Source: Gnetum montanum
Taxonomy: Eukaryota; Streptophyta; Gnetopsida; Gnetales; Gnetaceae
Length of the DNA: 62,377 nt
NCBI GenBank assembly: GCA_015680685.1
Contig: MNCI01020885.1
Span: forward strand, 334,980 to 397,356
Reading direction: 5' to 3'
Shown here piece by piece: positions 10,113 through 21,493 of the stretch. Position 1 is the stretch's first letter. Each line of letters starts with the position of its first letter. Both the position numbers and the translations under genes were made by a program. Below the pieces are notes generated by a model. It was not told where the DNA came from and made no database searches. It worked only from the letters and a program-made list of their open reading frames with translations.

Positions 10113-12060
10113 TACCCCCATGACTAAATAAAAACTTATCCTCGAGTTTCTTACAAAATATTGGGAAGGTATTGGATTATTAACTGAATGACAACCGATG
10201 GCGACATGGGTGACAGACTCAAAGTGCTTGGTGAACGAATCGACAAACATATTATAGCATTGGTGTTCATAACCATTATGGTGAACACTATACATAGATG
10301 ACATCCAGACCCTCATCCAATAGCTTGAAGAGAAAGAGAGAGAGAAAAGAGAATGAGGTGTGTTACTGCCGATGTCAAAAATGTGCACTCCATTGTTTAT
10401 CCATAGCCACATGATGAAGCATGTTCCTTGCATAACCGCTCTCACTCCAGTCCATCCCAAGTGCTCCCTCCTATCCCAGTTCATTATTTGTATGGTCTCC
10501 ATCTACACACACAACACAATCATGAATTAGCAAGGATAGATAAGATACAATGTAGTTGATACCTTACCCCGATATGAAGTACCTTAGCTAGGTTGTGGGT
10601 ATGGTAGATACTAGGTTAGAGGTTTTTAACTGATAACTACCCAAGGTGTAGGGGTGAGATAGGTAATAGAATGGAAAAATTTGTGATAGGGCCCCTACAA
10701 CTAAGAGCGAACCTCTGGTAGACCTAGGGTGGAAAAACTGAAGGAATAAAAAAGATAAGAGAAATAACAATGGTGAAGCTAATAAAACAAATGTCATGGA
10801 TGGGGATGAAATGAGAAATGGTTGGTTGTAAAGAATGTTTAAGGGAAAGAACTTAACAATTGTATCATAAAGGAATGTTAGTGGGTCCTCCCCAAAGTAG
10901 GCTCATGCCTTTTATGCCCTAACAGACCTGCAAACCAAAGAGTCTGTAGGCTCCAGGAATGACGTATGGAATAATGGTTAAGAACTTACCCACAAGAAGT
11001 TACCAAAGATGAACAATGCCTCAACCAAGATATAGACTAATCATAAAATTGACAATCAAGTGGAATATGGGAAGAAATATGGAAGGAGAGGACAAAATGG
11101 AATGGAATCCCAAGAGCAAGGTTGTGTAAAGTCCCTTGTGTATTATATGGTTACTATAACTAAATAGAATTCATTCCAAATCTGGATTCAAACAAGCCAC
11201 ATTTAGTAACCTTGTATCAACACGTTTGACCAACTCGTACTCTTGAAACAACAAGGAGGAATTCATAGAGTCACCACCATTTCAATGAGAGAAAGATAGA
11301 GAAGCAGGAAGCAAGAAAGGGCCTTAGTTAGAGAAAACCTTCAGGCATGGGTAACATGTCTTTCCACTGCCATAACCAGTGTTTGTAGCCCATATTTTAT
11401 TATTATGTCTAAGGGGTGTGCTTTGAATTCTCACCAATTTTTTTTTAATGTGAGAACCACACCATTCAAAGGCTTATTTAATTCATTTAACTTCCTGATG
11501 TTTGGTCAATGGCAAAATAGTGAAAAACCCATGAAAAGCATCCAAGTACTCAAGAGAATAGCTAGCACAAGTGTGTCGAATCCCCTTGAAGTCACACCCT
11601 TTTCAACCATTGAGTCCTTCCTTGGTTTGAAGAATACCTAGCCACCAATTCATTAATAAGTTCATTTAGAAAAAGGGACAATATAGTTCTAAAGCCCAGG
11701 GAGATCACAGAGTTGAATGGATGAATGGACGACATGGACTCATTGCCTATTTTTTCAAAAGAACCATATCTTAGTGTCAACATCAAAAGTCAAAGGTAAA
11801 AACCAAACATTAGCAATCAACACCATTATAGTACAACCCACCATCATAAGCACTTATTATATGATGAATGAAAGAAAATCAAACAAAGAAATAGTAAAAA
11901 AATGTAAACAATGATGTAAAACAAATATAAGTAAAACTAAAAAGATGTGTAAAATAAATTCAAAAAGAGCCAAGTGCTTAGAATGGTTAGCATTGGTGGC
12001 CATCTCCACCACGATTGAGTTGGAGGGAGGAGATCCGAAATAATGAGCAAGGTTGTCCAC
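10113..12060 (-). other. 3' region of element D with purine tract and small ORF
   Basis: Read on the minus strand this follows pol. The purine tract GTCATGGGGGTA (plus 10113-10124) abuts the LTR. An ATG at 10502 opens a 130-codon frame that ends in the LTR edge (10110). It is preceded by AG at 10503-10504 and branch-like CTAAT at 10526-10530. The start of this frame (METIQIMNW) lines up with the short frames at 2450 (A), 38231 (G) and 60487 (H). Its length may be chance, since the other copies stop early. The rest, 10550-12060, has no credible gene. Confidence 0.6.
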
Positions 12061-12329
12061 CAACAAAGGTAGTATTGGTACTAGCTATTCTAGGCTCATG
12101 GAAATGTTTGGTTTGTTGGATGTTGACCAAAAATTTCTTATCTGGGCTCTCAAGTTTGTAAATCATCATGGCGCTTGAAGGTCATAATAATATAAGGTCC
12201 TTCCCACAGCATTTGAAATTTAGTTCATTGTGGCACATGTGTGGGATTCCAGTATAAGACATTATCACCTAGTTGATATTTAACTTTTCTAGTCCTTAAG
12301 TCATGACATTATTTGTTAAAGGCCTTGTG

Positions 12330-13604
12330 CAGTTCGTTAGATGATAGTGTGGCTAATCAATTTTCATCTAGCAAGTTAAGGTTCATCAATCATTCTTTCT
12401 GTGCTAGATTAAGATCAAGGTTGAGATCACACGCTGTAGATAGTGTACAGAGCTCAGCTTGAATAGGAAGCATTGGAGGTTTACCGTACACTAACTCATA
12501 GAGAGAGTAGCCTATAAGGAGTTTCCATGTGGAAAAGTATACCCAAAGAGCATTGTTCAGTTTGGTGCTCTAGTCTTGCCTATATTTGATAATGGTTCAT
12601 GTCAATATTTTTGTAATCTCCCTATTGGTGACTTCGGCTTGACCATTTGCTTGAGGGTAATATGGTGTAGGTAGCTTGTGTTCCATTCCTAAGCATTGCA
12701 TCAACTTTTGAAAAGTTGCATTTGTAAAGTGTGTACCATTGTAAGAAATAAGTGTACGAGGCACACCAAACTTGTTAACAATTTTTTGTTGAACAAATCG
12801 TGCAATGGTAGATGATGTACAATCCATAATAGTGGTTGCTTCTACCCACTTTGTGAAATAGTCAATAGCAACAACAATGTAGGCATTTCCATTAGACATT
12901 GGTGTAATAAGCCCCATAAAATCAATTCCCCATATGTCGAAGGGTTCTAAATGTTGAATCCATTGTTGTGTACCCTCCATTCTAGCAGTTATTCCCCCAT
13001 CACATTGGCAGCATTCACAAGATTGGACAAAATGATGAGCATCCTGGAACAATGTAGGCCAATAATATCCTACAAGCAAGATTTCAATGGTTGTTCGTCT
13101 CCTAGCATAATGACCCCCACAAGGACCCTCATGAGCATCTTGGAGAACTCGTAATTGATCTACATTGGGAACCCCCCATCGAACTAAGCCATCAAAGCAT
13201 ACCTTATAAAGATTCGTATTGATTTCCATGAAATACTGGGCTTGGTGTAGAAACTGTTGTTTCTTTTTAACATCTAACTCTTGTGGTGTTTCTTGTGTAA
13301 GGAGATAGGTAAGAATGCTACTATACCAATTTGTCTCCATGGTTAATTGATTATTTACTACACCTACAAAGAGGAATTCATCAAGAAAGTAATCAAAAAG
13401 TAGATATTCATCCTCTTTATTATCCCATCTTAACCAAGATAAATGATCAGCAACAATGTTCTTGTTGCCTTTACAATCTATCATTGTAAGATCGAACTCT
13501 TGTAAGACTATGAGCCATCGTATGATGTGAGGGCTCACCATTGGTTTATTCAACATGAACCGAATTGCACTATGGTATATGTGTATAAATACCTTATAGC
13601 CCAA
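12330..13604 (-). pseudogene. RNase H C-terminus and integrase of element D
   Basis: A frame of 335 codons (13604 down to 12597) is open and covers the end of RNase H (HSAIRFMLNKPMVSP, then NIVADHLS), a linker, the integrase zinc-binding region (AHEGPCGGHYA, then CECCQCDGG) and the catalytic core ([42 protein letters not shown]). The first Asp and the Glu are present. The second Asp is Tyr (LISYNGTHF), which should abolish catalysis. The C-terminal tail continues, with stops, to about 12330 and more weakly to 12060. This is the longest open reading frame in the window. Confidence 0.9.
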
Positions 13605-14933
13605 ACATAGCGCCTAAACTTATCTAGTGCAAACACCACAGCCATTAATTCCTTTTCTGTTGTGGTGTAGTTGAGTTGTGCACCAGCAATACTTCAACTT
13701 GCATAGTGAATGTAATAGGGCCATTTCTAGTCATCTAACTATGTAAGTACGACTCCTAGAGCATAGTTGGATGTGTCAGTCATTACGTGGAATCGTCTGG
13801 ACTAGTCAGGAGCTTGTAGAATAGGTGTTTCTACAAGATTCTGCTTTAAGGTTTGGAAAGCTAGGTCACATTCCCTGGGCCATTCAAAGGGCATGTCCTT
13901 TTTTGTTAGTTCAACCAATGGTTTTGCAACCTTTGAAAATTTCTCAATGAATCTTCTATAATAGCTAGTGTGTCCAAGGAATGATCAAATATCTTTTACA
14001 GTTTTAGGTTGGTGTGTGATTTCTTGGATGACTTTAATCTTTTCGAGGTTTACCTTTATTCCTATTTGTGAAATCTTATGCCCTAATACTAAGCCTTTTT
14101 GGACCATTAAATGGATTTTTTGCTAGTTCAGCCTTAAATTAGTTTCAACACATCATTTTATTACTTGCTCTAATTAGTCCAATGATTGATCGAAGTCTAC
14201 TCCATAGGTGGAGAAATCATCCAGGAAGACATCTACACCATTCCCTATTTGCTGCTGAAAGATACTTAGAACCAAATGTTGAAATGTTGTAGGGGCATTG
14301 CACAAGCCAAATGGCATTCTTCTATATGCAAATTTCGCCTAAGGACTTGTAAACGTAATCTTTCTTGGTCTTCTCATGCTATTTGGATTTGGTTGTATCC
14401 ACTATACCCATCTAGAAAACTATAGTATCGATGCTCTGCAATGGTGTCTAAGACTTGGTTGATGAATGGCAATGGAAAGTGGTTTTGAATGTTGCCATGT
14501 TTAGTAGCCTAAAGTCTATACACACCCTCCATTTACCTCCCTTTTTGGGCACAATGACTAAGGGACTAACCCATTCACTATTAGCAATGGGGTAAATGAA
14601 CCTAGCTTTTAGAAGTTGTTCAATTTCTTCTTTAACCACTTGCTTCAACTTTGGGTTTATTCACCTATATGGTTGTTGTCAAGGCTTCATGGAGGGGTCA
14701 GTGTAAATTCTATGCTTGCATATCCTAGGTTCTATTCCAGTTATTTCAGAATATGACCAAGCAAAGCCTTTTGACCATTTGTTTACCATTTTTAGTAGTC
14801 TCTCTTTTTGTTGATGAGTGAGCTTAGCATTAATAATTACCAATTTTCCATTTTTGAGAAATGTATACTCCATACCAATGGGCAATAGTTTTAACTCAAG
14901 GGACTCTTTCTTAAAGTTGTTAAGGATTTCCAA
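13605..14933 (-). pseudogene. Reverse transcriptase and RNase H N-terminus of element D
   Basis: Upstream of RT is the conserved leader with MEILNNFKKESLELK and ICKHRIYTDPSMKP (14933-14679). RT proper starts with KQVVKEEIEQLLKARFIYP (near 14648), then VPKKGGKWRVCIDFRLLNMA (near 14540). The catalytic motif VFLDDFSTYG can be read near 14205-14235, so the two Asp are intact. The tether to RNase H and the RNase H start lie at 13600-13990. Stops and changes occur throughout, so no continuous protein is possible. Confidence 0.85.
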
Positions 14934-15141
14934 CTTCTCCTAGTTGATACTTTCAATGTCAAGACGTGGAATGGACTTACTCTAATGTATCTATGCTATC
15001 AATGTAAGTCCAAGTCAAACCCTTAGTTGGTTCTATGCATATAGTTGAATTACTCTCTTGGTCAGCTATCAGCCACTGTGTGCCTTCCTGTCTTATGGTT
15101 GCTACATATAGGCATCTTTGTATGTTGGTTACTTGTGCACA

Positions 15142-15690
15142 CTAGTTGCATGCAAGCAATGTTAAACATTGTACAAACCAGGACTTCTGCATACAATTAC
15201 ACCCTGTGTCACTGTATGCGATGCATGGAACTTTCTTCTTCTCAATCTTTCCAAACATGTTTTCCTTTGATATTTCTAGGAAAAGATTACATATTCCTAG
15301 GCATGTGTCAATTGTGCTTAACCATGCTCTTCCCATTATGATTGGGAAGTCCTCCTTTCCATTGTTAACATGAATCACTAGGAAGTCAGCTGGATATGAC
15401 CATCCACAAATAGTGGTGATGATGTCCTCCACTATTCCTAATGGGATAGTGATGGACTAGTTAGCTAGCTCTAAACGTATGTTACTCTTTTTCAGCGGAA
15501 GTAGGTTCCAGGCTTTATACATTTCTTGAGAGATTAAGTTGATACTAAAACATAAATCCAAAAGAGCTTTTCATGGTTCATTCCTAGCGATTTGTAGATA
15601 TATAAGAGGACTTCCAGGATCAAAAAATTTCCTAGGAAGGTGGCCAGCTTTAATCCAACTGGTGATGGCATGAGTCAACATGACCGTATA
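15142..15690 (-). pseudogene. Retroviral-type aspartic protease of element D
   Basis: The frame VEDIITTICGWSYPADFLVI, then FPIIMGRAWLSTIDT (15432-15142), matches protease segments of E, G and H. Upstream, where G reads LLDSGSGVNLIS, D reads LLDLCFSINLIS (near 15545-15580), so the DSG active site is lost. The first part of the domain contains stops. Confidence 0.8.
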
Positions 15691-18165
15691 TGTTGGGAGC
15701 AATTTTTGGTTTGAAGGGAGTTTCGAAGATTAGAATCATGGTGAGGCATTTGGGGATTAGTTGCTTGTGGTTGTAAGGACTTAGTTGGATTGTTGGTTCT
15801 AAAGAAAGGTCTCTTCTTTGTGTGGTTGTCTAAACCAACAATAAATTGAGGATTAATAGCCCTTATAGCATTACGTTGCTACAGCTAGGTAGGGAGCTCA
15901 CCCTACATAGCTGGAGTACATGGTAATGGAGCTAAGGGTGGAAAAGATGTAGCTGAATGAGAAGGATAGTCCATTTGTGGAAACTTACCCCTAGGAGAAG
16001 GAGTTTTATAGTACTCTTAGGCTTGGTAGTGAGGCTGAGGAGTGATGTGACCAGTAGAGTCACGTGGAGAGATCAGTTGCTGCATGTACTATCCATATGG
16101 GTTAAGCTAATGCTAAGGGTAATGTTGATGTGGTGGTGGCATTTCCCATGATTGTGGGTGTTGCCATTGTTAATATTACTCATTTGGTTGTGGTGGAGTT
16201 CCACTTGGATAATACGTCAAGGGTTGGTGAAACTTCCTTGGGTTACCTTAAGGATAAGGTAATCTTCAAGGTGTTTGCCTTCTATTTAATCGTGGGTTGA
16301 GTGCATACATCACAAATTCCTACAGATGTGAGATTATAGGGCAACATCCATTAGGATGGTCATATTGGCATATCTCACATCCACCATCATTGTCTGTATC
16401 CGAATCAACAACCTCTTTAATGATGGCCACTTTACCCTTACCTTTGTTACGTGCATATTCAGCTTCTCTCTTTTTTCTCCTTTCTCGATCACTACTTTTT
16501 TCCCTAGACTCCTCTACTATTTTAAGAACGGTTTGAAATTTATTATCTAGGGAGTCCCACATTTGATCTACCTTTGCCAATACTTATGATACAAATTTTT
16601 GAATGGGAAAAGTCTTCTTATTCACCATCTCTTCGAGTGGCGACTCTTCTTCATCCTCACAAGATCTAACTCCCTTCTTTTGGAGGGAAGGATCTCTATT
16701 ATATTCTTTTGCACTCTCTCTTTTCCTTAACTCACCTTTCTCTTTAGCAACTTGCTCCAAAAAGCTTTGTACTTGATGGGCCCTAAGCTCAGATAGCCTT
16801 CCTTAGGCATAAGTCCCAAGGGTTCTTCGCATTTCATGCCTAAGCCCATCTACAAGATGACATAGTTGTTCCCTTTGCGAGTAACCATGGCCTAGGCAAC
16901 GATATAACAATGCATAATATCAGCCCATGGTAGCATCCAAGGGTTCATGTCCTCTTTGTTTCCATCATTGGATTTGCTTTCATAGGTTGGACACTCAGGA
17001 GTATGTTTGATACTTATCATTGAATAGTTCTAACATGGTACTCCATTGGCAAATGGACTCCAGTTCTATGGACTGGTACCAGCTTTCTACTTCCTCAGTG
17101 TTTGTGGAAACAACTTGAGTTTTTGCCACTCATTTTCTATGTTTTGCAAGGCACATGCATCGTGAAATGCTTGCAAGTGATTTTGAGGATCAACGTTGTA
17201 TCCCCCTTCAAATCATGGGATATTGTTCATGTCCAATCTTTTGATCCTGCTATCTTTTCTATGCCTTTTTGGGATTCTAATAGCCTCAGTTATATCTAGC
17301 ATACTTTGAATAGTGAGTAGGGGTTCATCATGATTGTATTCTCTATGACATCTATGATGCCTATGTTGTTCCCTACTCTTCCTTCTTTCATTGTGTGTTT
17401 CTCTAGAATGCCCTTTTCCCCTTTCTCGATTGTTTTATCTATTATTCCTATTTCACCTACCATTATCCTCAGGGTCTTTCCTTTGTGAATGTGTTCCAAT
17501 CCTGAAGAAGAGGAGGAAGGAGCTAATGGAGGTGAAGAGGGAGGAGGACCATCACCATGATGGTTCCTACTTCCTTCTCTTCAATGGTCATAACCTCAAT
17601 CATTGTTACAATCAAAGTGTCCATCTTTGTCCTATGTTCATGTTCCTTTTTAAGACCCTTTATGTCCGTTGGTACCAGAATCTGGGTTATGGATAGTTGA
17701 GTCAAGATTCTGATACACAACCTTCTGAGTAGGTTCACCATCCTCATTTTCACCTATGACATATGGTACATTTTGCAACCACTTCCCCTTCATATATTTA
17801 TGATGTCTCTCTTGTTGTAAGTCCCTTTGACATTGCGCCTCCGTGGGTTGATACTCTCTCGAGTCATGTTCATGCATAATGTACTCTGCCTTTAAGTGTT
17901 GCATACAAATTCATGTGACAGCACAAAGAAGCATGCTTGGGACAGAACGATCAGGAGGTAACACTATGTTACCTTCCAAATCATGCCAACACAATTGTTC
18001 ATCCTAGTGGAAAATAAAGGTAAAGTTTGGTATATACTTATCAGGATGAACGTATACCACATGAAACTATTGGGGCACTAGAAGGTCATCATGTATACTA
18101 TGCCTCCAATTGTTCATTGTGTTAGAATTAGGTGGTGAAACACTCTCATAAGAAGAAGGAGACAT
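15691..18165 (-). pseudogene. gag of element D
   Basis: The start is ATG at 18165 (MSPSSYESVSPP), aligned with starts of gag in G (33361) and H (52746). The order is: an N-terminal domain with HPDKYIPNFTFIF and GNIVLPPDRSVPSML (17940-18060); a Ser/Arg/His-rich linker (17300-17640); the retrotransposon gag core (about 16560-17300); a short zinc-knuckle-like motif CEICQYDHPNGCCP (near 16338-16380); and a Pro/Gln/Tyr-rich tail to about 15690. Gag would form the particle and bind RNA. Several stops and frame changes break it. Confidence 0.82.
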
Positions 18166-18292
18166 GATTAATTCTTCAATGTGTGATACTTTTCTCTTAT
18201 CTTTTCTAATAATTTTAAAATTACCAATCCTAAGGGTTTGTTCCAATGATGGGAAGATTTCCTAAGTTCTATTTAGTGCATAAACAACAAAG

Positions 18293-18310
18293 TCCCTAAC
18301 AACGGCGCTA
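18293..18310 (-). other. Primer-binding site of element D (tRNA-Asp type)
   Basis: Next to the 5' LTR, the minus strand reads TAGCGCCGTTGTTAGGGA. It matches the complement of the 3' end of plant tRNA-Asp (TGGCGCCGTTGCCGGGGA) at 14 of 18 positions. The mismatches are transitions. Confidence 0.85.
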
Positions 18311-18311
18311 A

Positions 18312-19167
18312 TGATAAGTGGTAAGGTATCCCTACACTTAACCATATGAATACGAGTGTCCACGCAAGATTTGGTTGAATTCCAAGGACTAAGTGCTTAT
18401 GCACCTTTACAGAACAAGGATGTGTTAGTTAATCATTGTCTTCCCAAGCTCACTTGTATAGCACAATTGTATGGTTAAGTAAACTTGAGATATATGATTT
18501 TTATATATTTTTATGTTTTATGTCCTGGTGCTAAAAAGGGAGAAGTGAAATAATTAAGTAACTAATTTAATTTAACTAATCAACTATGCTCTAACTAGTC
18601 CTAACACCAGCATCCATTCCCACTTGCCATACACATCTTGAACTAGTGTAGCACTACTAGGATTACCAAACACTAATCATTACTAAGTTACCAAGTGTTC
18701 CACACATGCTCGAAGTGGTCATACTAAGTGTGCTTACTTGGGAGAATTAACAGAGTGAGAGAGAAAACATTAATTAACTACAGAAAGCATTAAATAACTG
18801 TAAATAACATGAAGGGTAAGAGATAATCTATTCTGAATGCTGCAAGGGTTATCACAAAGTTTTTCTTTATTTTTGCCCACAAGGTGTGCTTAGGTACACA
18901 ATGCTCGAATAAAGATCCATTCACTTTATGACTCCTACTACAAGCACTCAAAAATAATTCTAACTCTAAGAAGGGAAAAGTGCAAGAGTTTGGGTAAGGG
19001 ATTAAGAGACTAAATTAACCTATTGCCAAACCAAGTGCACCTGCCTCTTATTTATAGGTGACAAGATAGGCTCTGACATCAGATGTCCGATATCACTTGG
19101 TAGGCTCTAATCTCACAGACCCAATATCGTGGATGCAATATCACGGCCCCGATATCGCGGTTCATCA
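18312..19167 (-). repeat. 5' LTR of element D (856 bp)
   Basis: It is the partner of 9258-10112 and has the same ends. Its U3 (about 19060-19167) keeps GATATCGCGG-type palindromes better than the 3' copy, for example at 19150-19160. The right target duplication CAAAT follows at 19168-19172. Confidence 0.93.
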
Positions 19168-19172
19168 CAAAT

Positions 19173-19476
19173 GGTAAAAAAACCAATTCAAATAAAGTTA
19201 ACATTCAAATTGTACATGATGGGTTAATTTGCATTGTCCTTCAAATTTCCCATACATTTTCCAAACAAAACAATATGAGTTTTTGCCATTGATCCTTTCA
19301 AATCCTTCTAAGCACAATAACTTATAGCCTAGATGTCCAATGACATTAGTCTTTAATCATTGCACATCCAAAGCTATGTTTTTATCATGGAGGATATTAG
19401 GCACTAAAAATTTAAAGAAATTTCTTGATCCTAGAATTAAGAGCAAAGGTAAATATAATAAAAAATAATTAATAAT
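19173..19476. other. Probable continuation of element C; no gene seen
   Basis: Once element D is removed, this joins the sequence ending at 9257. It is AT-rich and holds no recognisable coding motif. It stops at the LTR of element F. Confidence 0.4.
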
Positions 19477-20289
19477 TGATGAGCAACAAGTAGTCCCTAC
19501 AACCAACCATACAAATCACAAGCATGTGTTAGTGATCCAGTCAAATTCCTTAAACTTAGCTCCTAAGTGTGCCTATAGACAAAGATTGTGATTGAAGGAA
19601 GTGTATGCCTAACTCTCACTTGTATATGCTCTTAGGTATGGTTAAGTGTGACTTAAGTCATATGATATTTATTTATGTTAATAATTGTCATATGTTTTTA
19701 GCCTAAGTATTGGGTGGAAAGGTGAATGGTTGATAATTAACTATTCTATCTAATGGTTCTAAAGCTAACTATCCTAACATAAATATTCATATCCTCTTAT
19801 GGTACACATCCTAAACTTGTATTAATGCTATTGGATTACCAAGTGGAAATTACTAGGTGTACCAAATGATCATTGTTGGGATTACCAAGCATTATACATT
19901 ATGCTCAAAGATATCGTACTTATGTGTTCATTATTGATTATCTTAATTACTTTAATTACTATAACATGGAATGCAAAATGCATTTAAAGTAAAGTGCTAA
20001 TTAAGAGAGATTAATCTAATCTAAGTGCTCTAATGAATGTCAAAAATCTCATCTTTATTGTCATTCACATTAAAGTGTTTATGTATGTGTTGCTTGAATA
20101 AAGATTTGTACAAACTCTTAATTCATAATGTGATGGGTATGTGCAAAATATTCTAACTCTAGAAACAAGAAACTACAAGAACTTTACTACACTACTAACT
20201 TAACGTGCCATAAATGTGATGGGTATGTGCATTTATATATGCTTGACTTGCATCTATGTCAATGCATGCCCATTAACTATGCTTCATCA
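19477..20289 (-). repeat. LTR of element F (813 bp), diverged family
   Basis: On the minus strand it begins TGATGAAGC and ends CTCATCA. U3 is only about 50 bp before a TATA box (CATATATAAATG near 20230) and, unlike the other LTRs here, has no GATATC palindromes. CTTTATT/AATAAAG are retained (plus strand 20053-20059 and 20097-20103). The bases next to it (TACCCCCACAACTGAGTG, 20290-20307) are the complement of a purine tract, so this is a 3' LTR. Confidence 0.85.
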
Positions 20290-20508
20290 TACCCCCACAA
20301 CTGAGTGAAAATTCATCCTTGAGTGAATAAAAGGAGGATCAAACTTGTTATAAAACTAGGAAAGTATGGAATTTATTGACTAAAAATAATAGATCAATTA
20401 ACTAACCAAATGTCTCTGAGTGCCAAATTGTACATAATTACAAAATTAGTGTCCATGAAAACAAAATTGGACACCTAATAAACTACGTTTTGTAGGGCCA
20501 CGTTATCA
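20290..20508 (-). mobile_element. 3' end of element F
   Basis: It contains the purine tract and about 200 bp of post-pol sequence with a reading like ACTTGAGGATGAATTTTCAC, which resembles the last 40 bp before the LTR in A, G and H. It is cut off by the 5' LTR of element E. The rest of F was not found. Confidence 0.6.
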
Positions 20509-21362
20509 TGAATCCAATATCAAAGCCACGATATTGCATATCTGATATTAGAGCCCATGATACGACATCAAATATCTGATATTGTTCCACAAGTTCTTGC
20601 CTATAAATACAACACTTAAGTGCATGGTTGAAGAACATAATTTAGTTCATAGTAGCAAAACTTTGTCAATTTGTTTCTATAAACTTAGACTTAGTGATTA
20701 GAAGTGTGAATGTCCATAGTGTAGTGTGAATTTTTGAACGACATCTTTATTTGAGCATTTTGTACTTGGGCACAAGTGTGACTAGAAATAAAGATCAAGC
20801 TATTTCTCACTATTGTAGCATTCTCCTAGATTTACTATTTACACTCAGAATAATTTTCTTAGTCTTACTTAGTATAATGTTTACTATTTCCTAGTTAATG
20901 ATTTACTTTTCCATGGACTTTACCATTACTGTTGTTAAGCAGAAGGTGTGCCTGCTTGGTAACCCAATAGTGATATCGCTTCGTATGTCTATTAGCAGTA
21001 CACTTGGTAATCCTAGTGGTAGTTGCATGAAGCCCAAGATGTAAATGGAAGATTAGGAATAAATACTCATCACACTAGGCTATACTAGATTTTTTTACTA
21101 GTTTACTTAGATTTAGAAGCCATTACTAGTTCATCATATTTACTAGGAGTAATATGGCCAACACAAAATTAGTTACCATACACCTTACTGAGAGCTAAAC
21201 CATATGCATACACTATGGTAGCTCTACACTAGAAGATAAAGATCATGAACGTAAACCAATTACTAGCATATTCACATTACATTGTCCATGGATTACGATC
21301 AAGCTACACATGAACACACATATCTTGTATGGTTGGATGTTGGATCACTCCATCACTCATCA
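20509..21362 (+). repeat. 5' LTR of element E (about 854 bp)
   Basis: The right end CACTCATCA at 21354-21362 is sure, as it abuts the primer site. The left end is less sure; TGAATCC at 20509 is the likely start. U3 has six ATATC/GATAT motifs (20518-20585), then TATAAATAC near 20600. CTTTATT at 20745-20751 and AATAAAG at 20787-20793 form the hairpin pair. Confidence 0.75.
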
Positions 21363-21363
21363 T

Positions 21364-21381
21364 TGGCACCATTGCCAAGGA
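21364..21381 (+). other. Primer-binding site of element E (tRNA-Asp type)
   Basis: TGGCACCATTGCCAAGGA matches the tRNA-Asp complement at 14 of 18 positions, two bases after the LTR. Confidence 0.85.
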
Positions 21382-21493
21382 CAAGTCAATGTATGCTTAG
21401 TAATTGATTTCAAAAAGTCTATTGTACTTAGAACACAAAGTCAAACTTTATAACTCTAAGAAAGGCACACTTAAACAAATGTCTCAAACTATA

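Larger units (their letters stand above)
9258..19167 (-). mobile_element. Element D: complete but decayed Athila-like Ty3/gypsy retrotransposon
   Basis: The element has both LTRs (9258-10112 and 18312-19167), a primer-binding site next to the right LTR, gag, protease, RT, RNase H, integrase, a 3' region and a purine tract next to the left LTR. The order proves transcription on the minus strand. Target duplication CAAAT is exact at 9253-9257 and 19168-19172. Total length is 9910 bp, the same as H. The two LTRs differ at many sites, mostly transitions, so insertion is not recent. Stops in gag and pol and a missing integrase Asp make it non-autonomous now. Its host sequence is element C. Confidence 0.95.

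Noticed and set aside
10110-10502. 130-codon frame as a conserved env-like protein of element D
   Set aside because: Only its first part lines up with the other elements; A, G and H stop early, and the end runs into the LTR. Kept as part of the 3' region.
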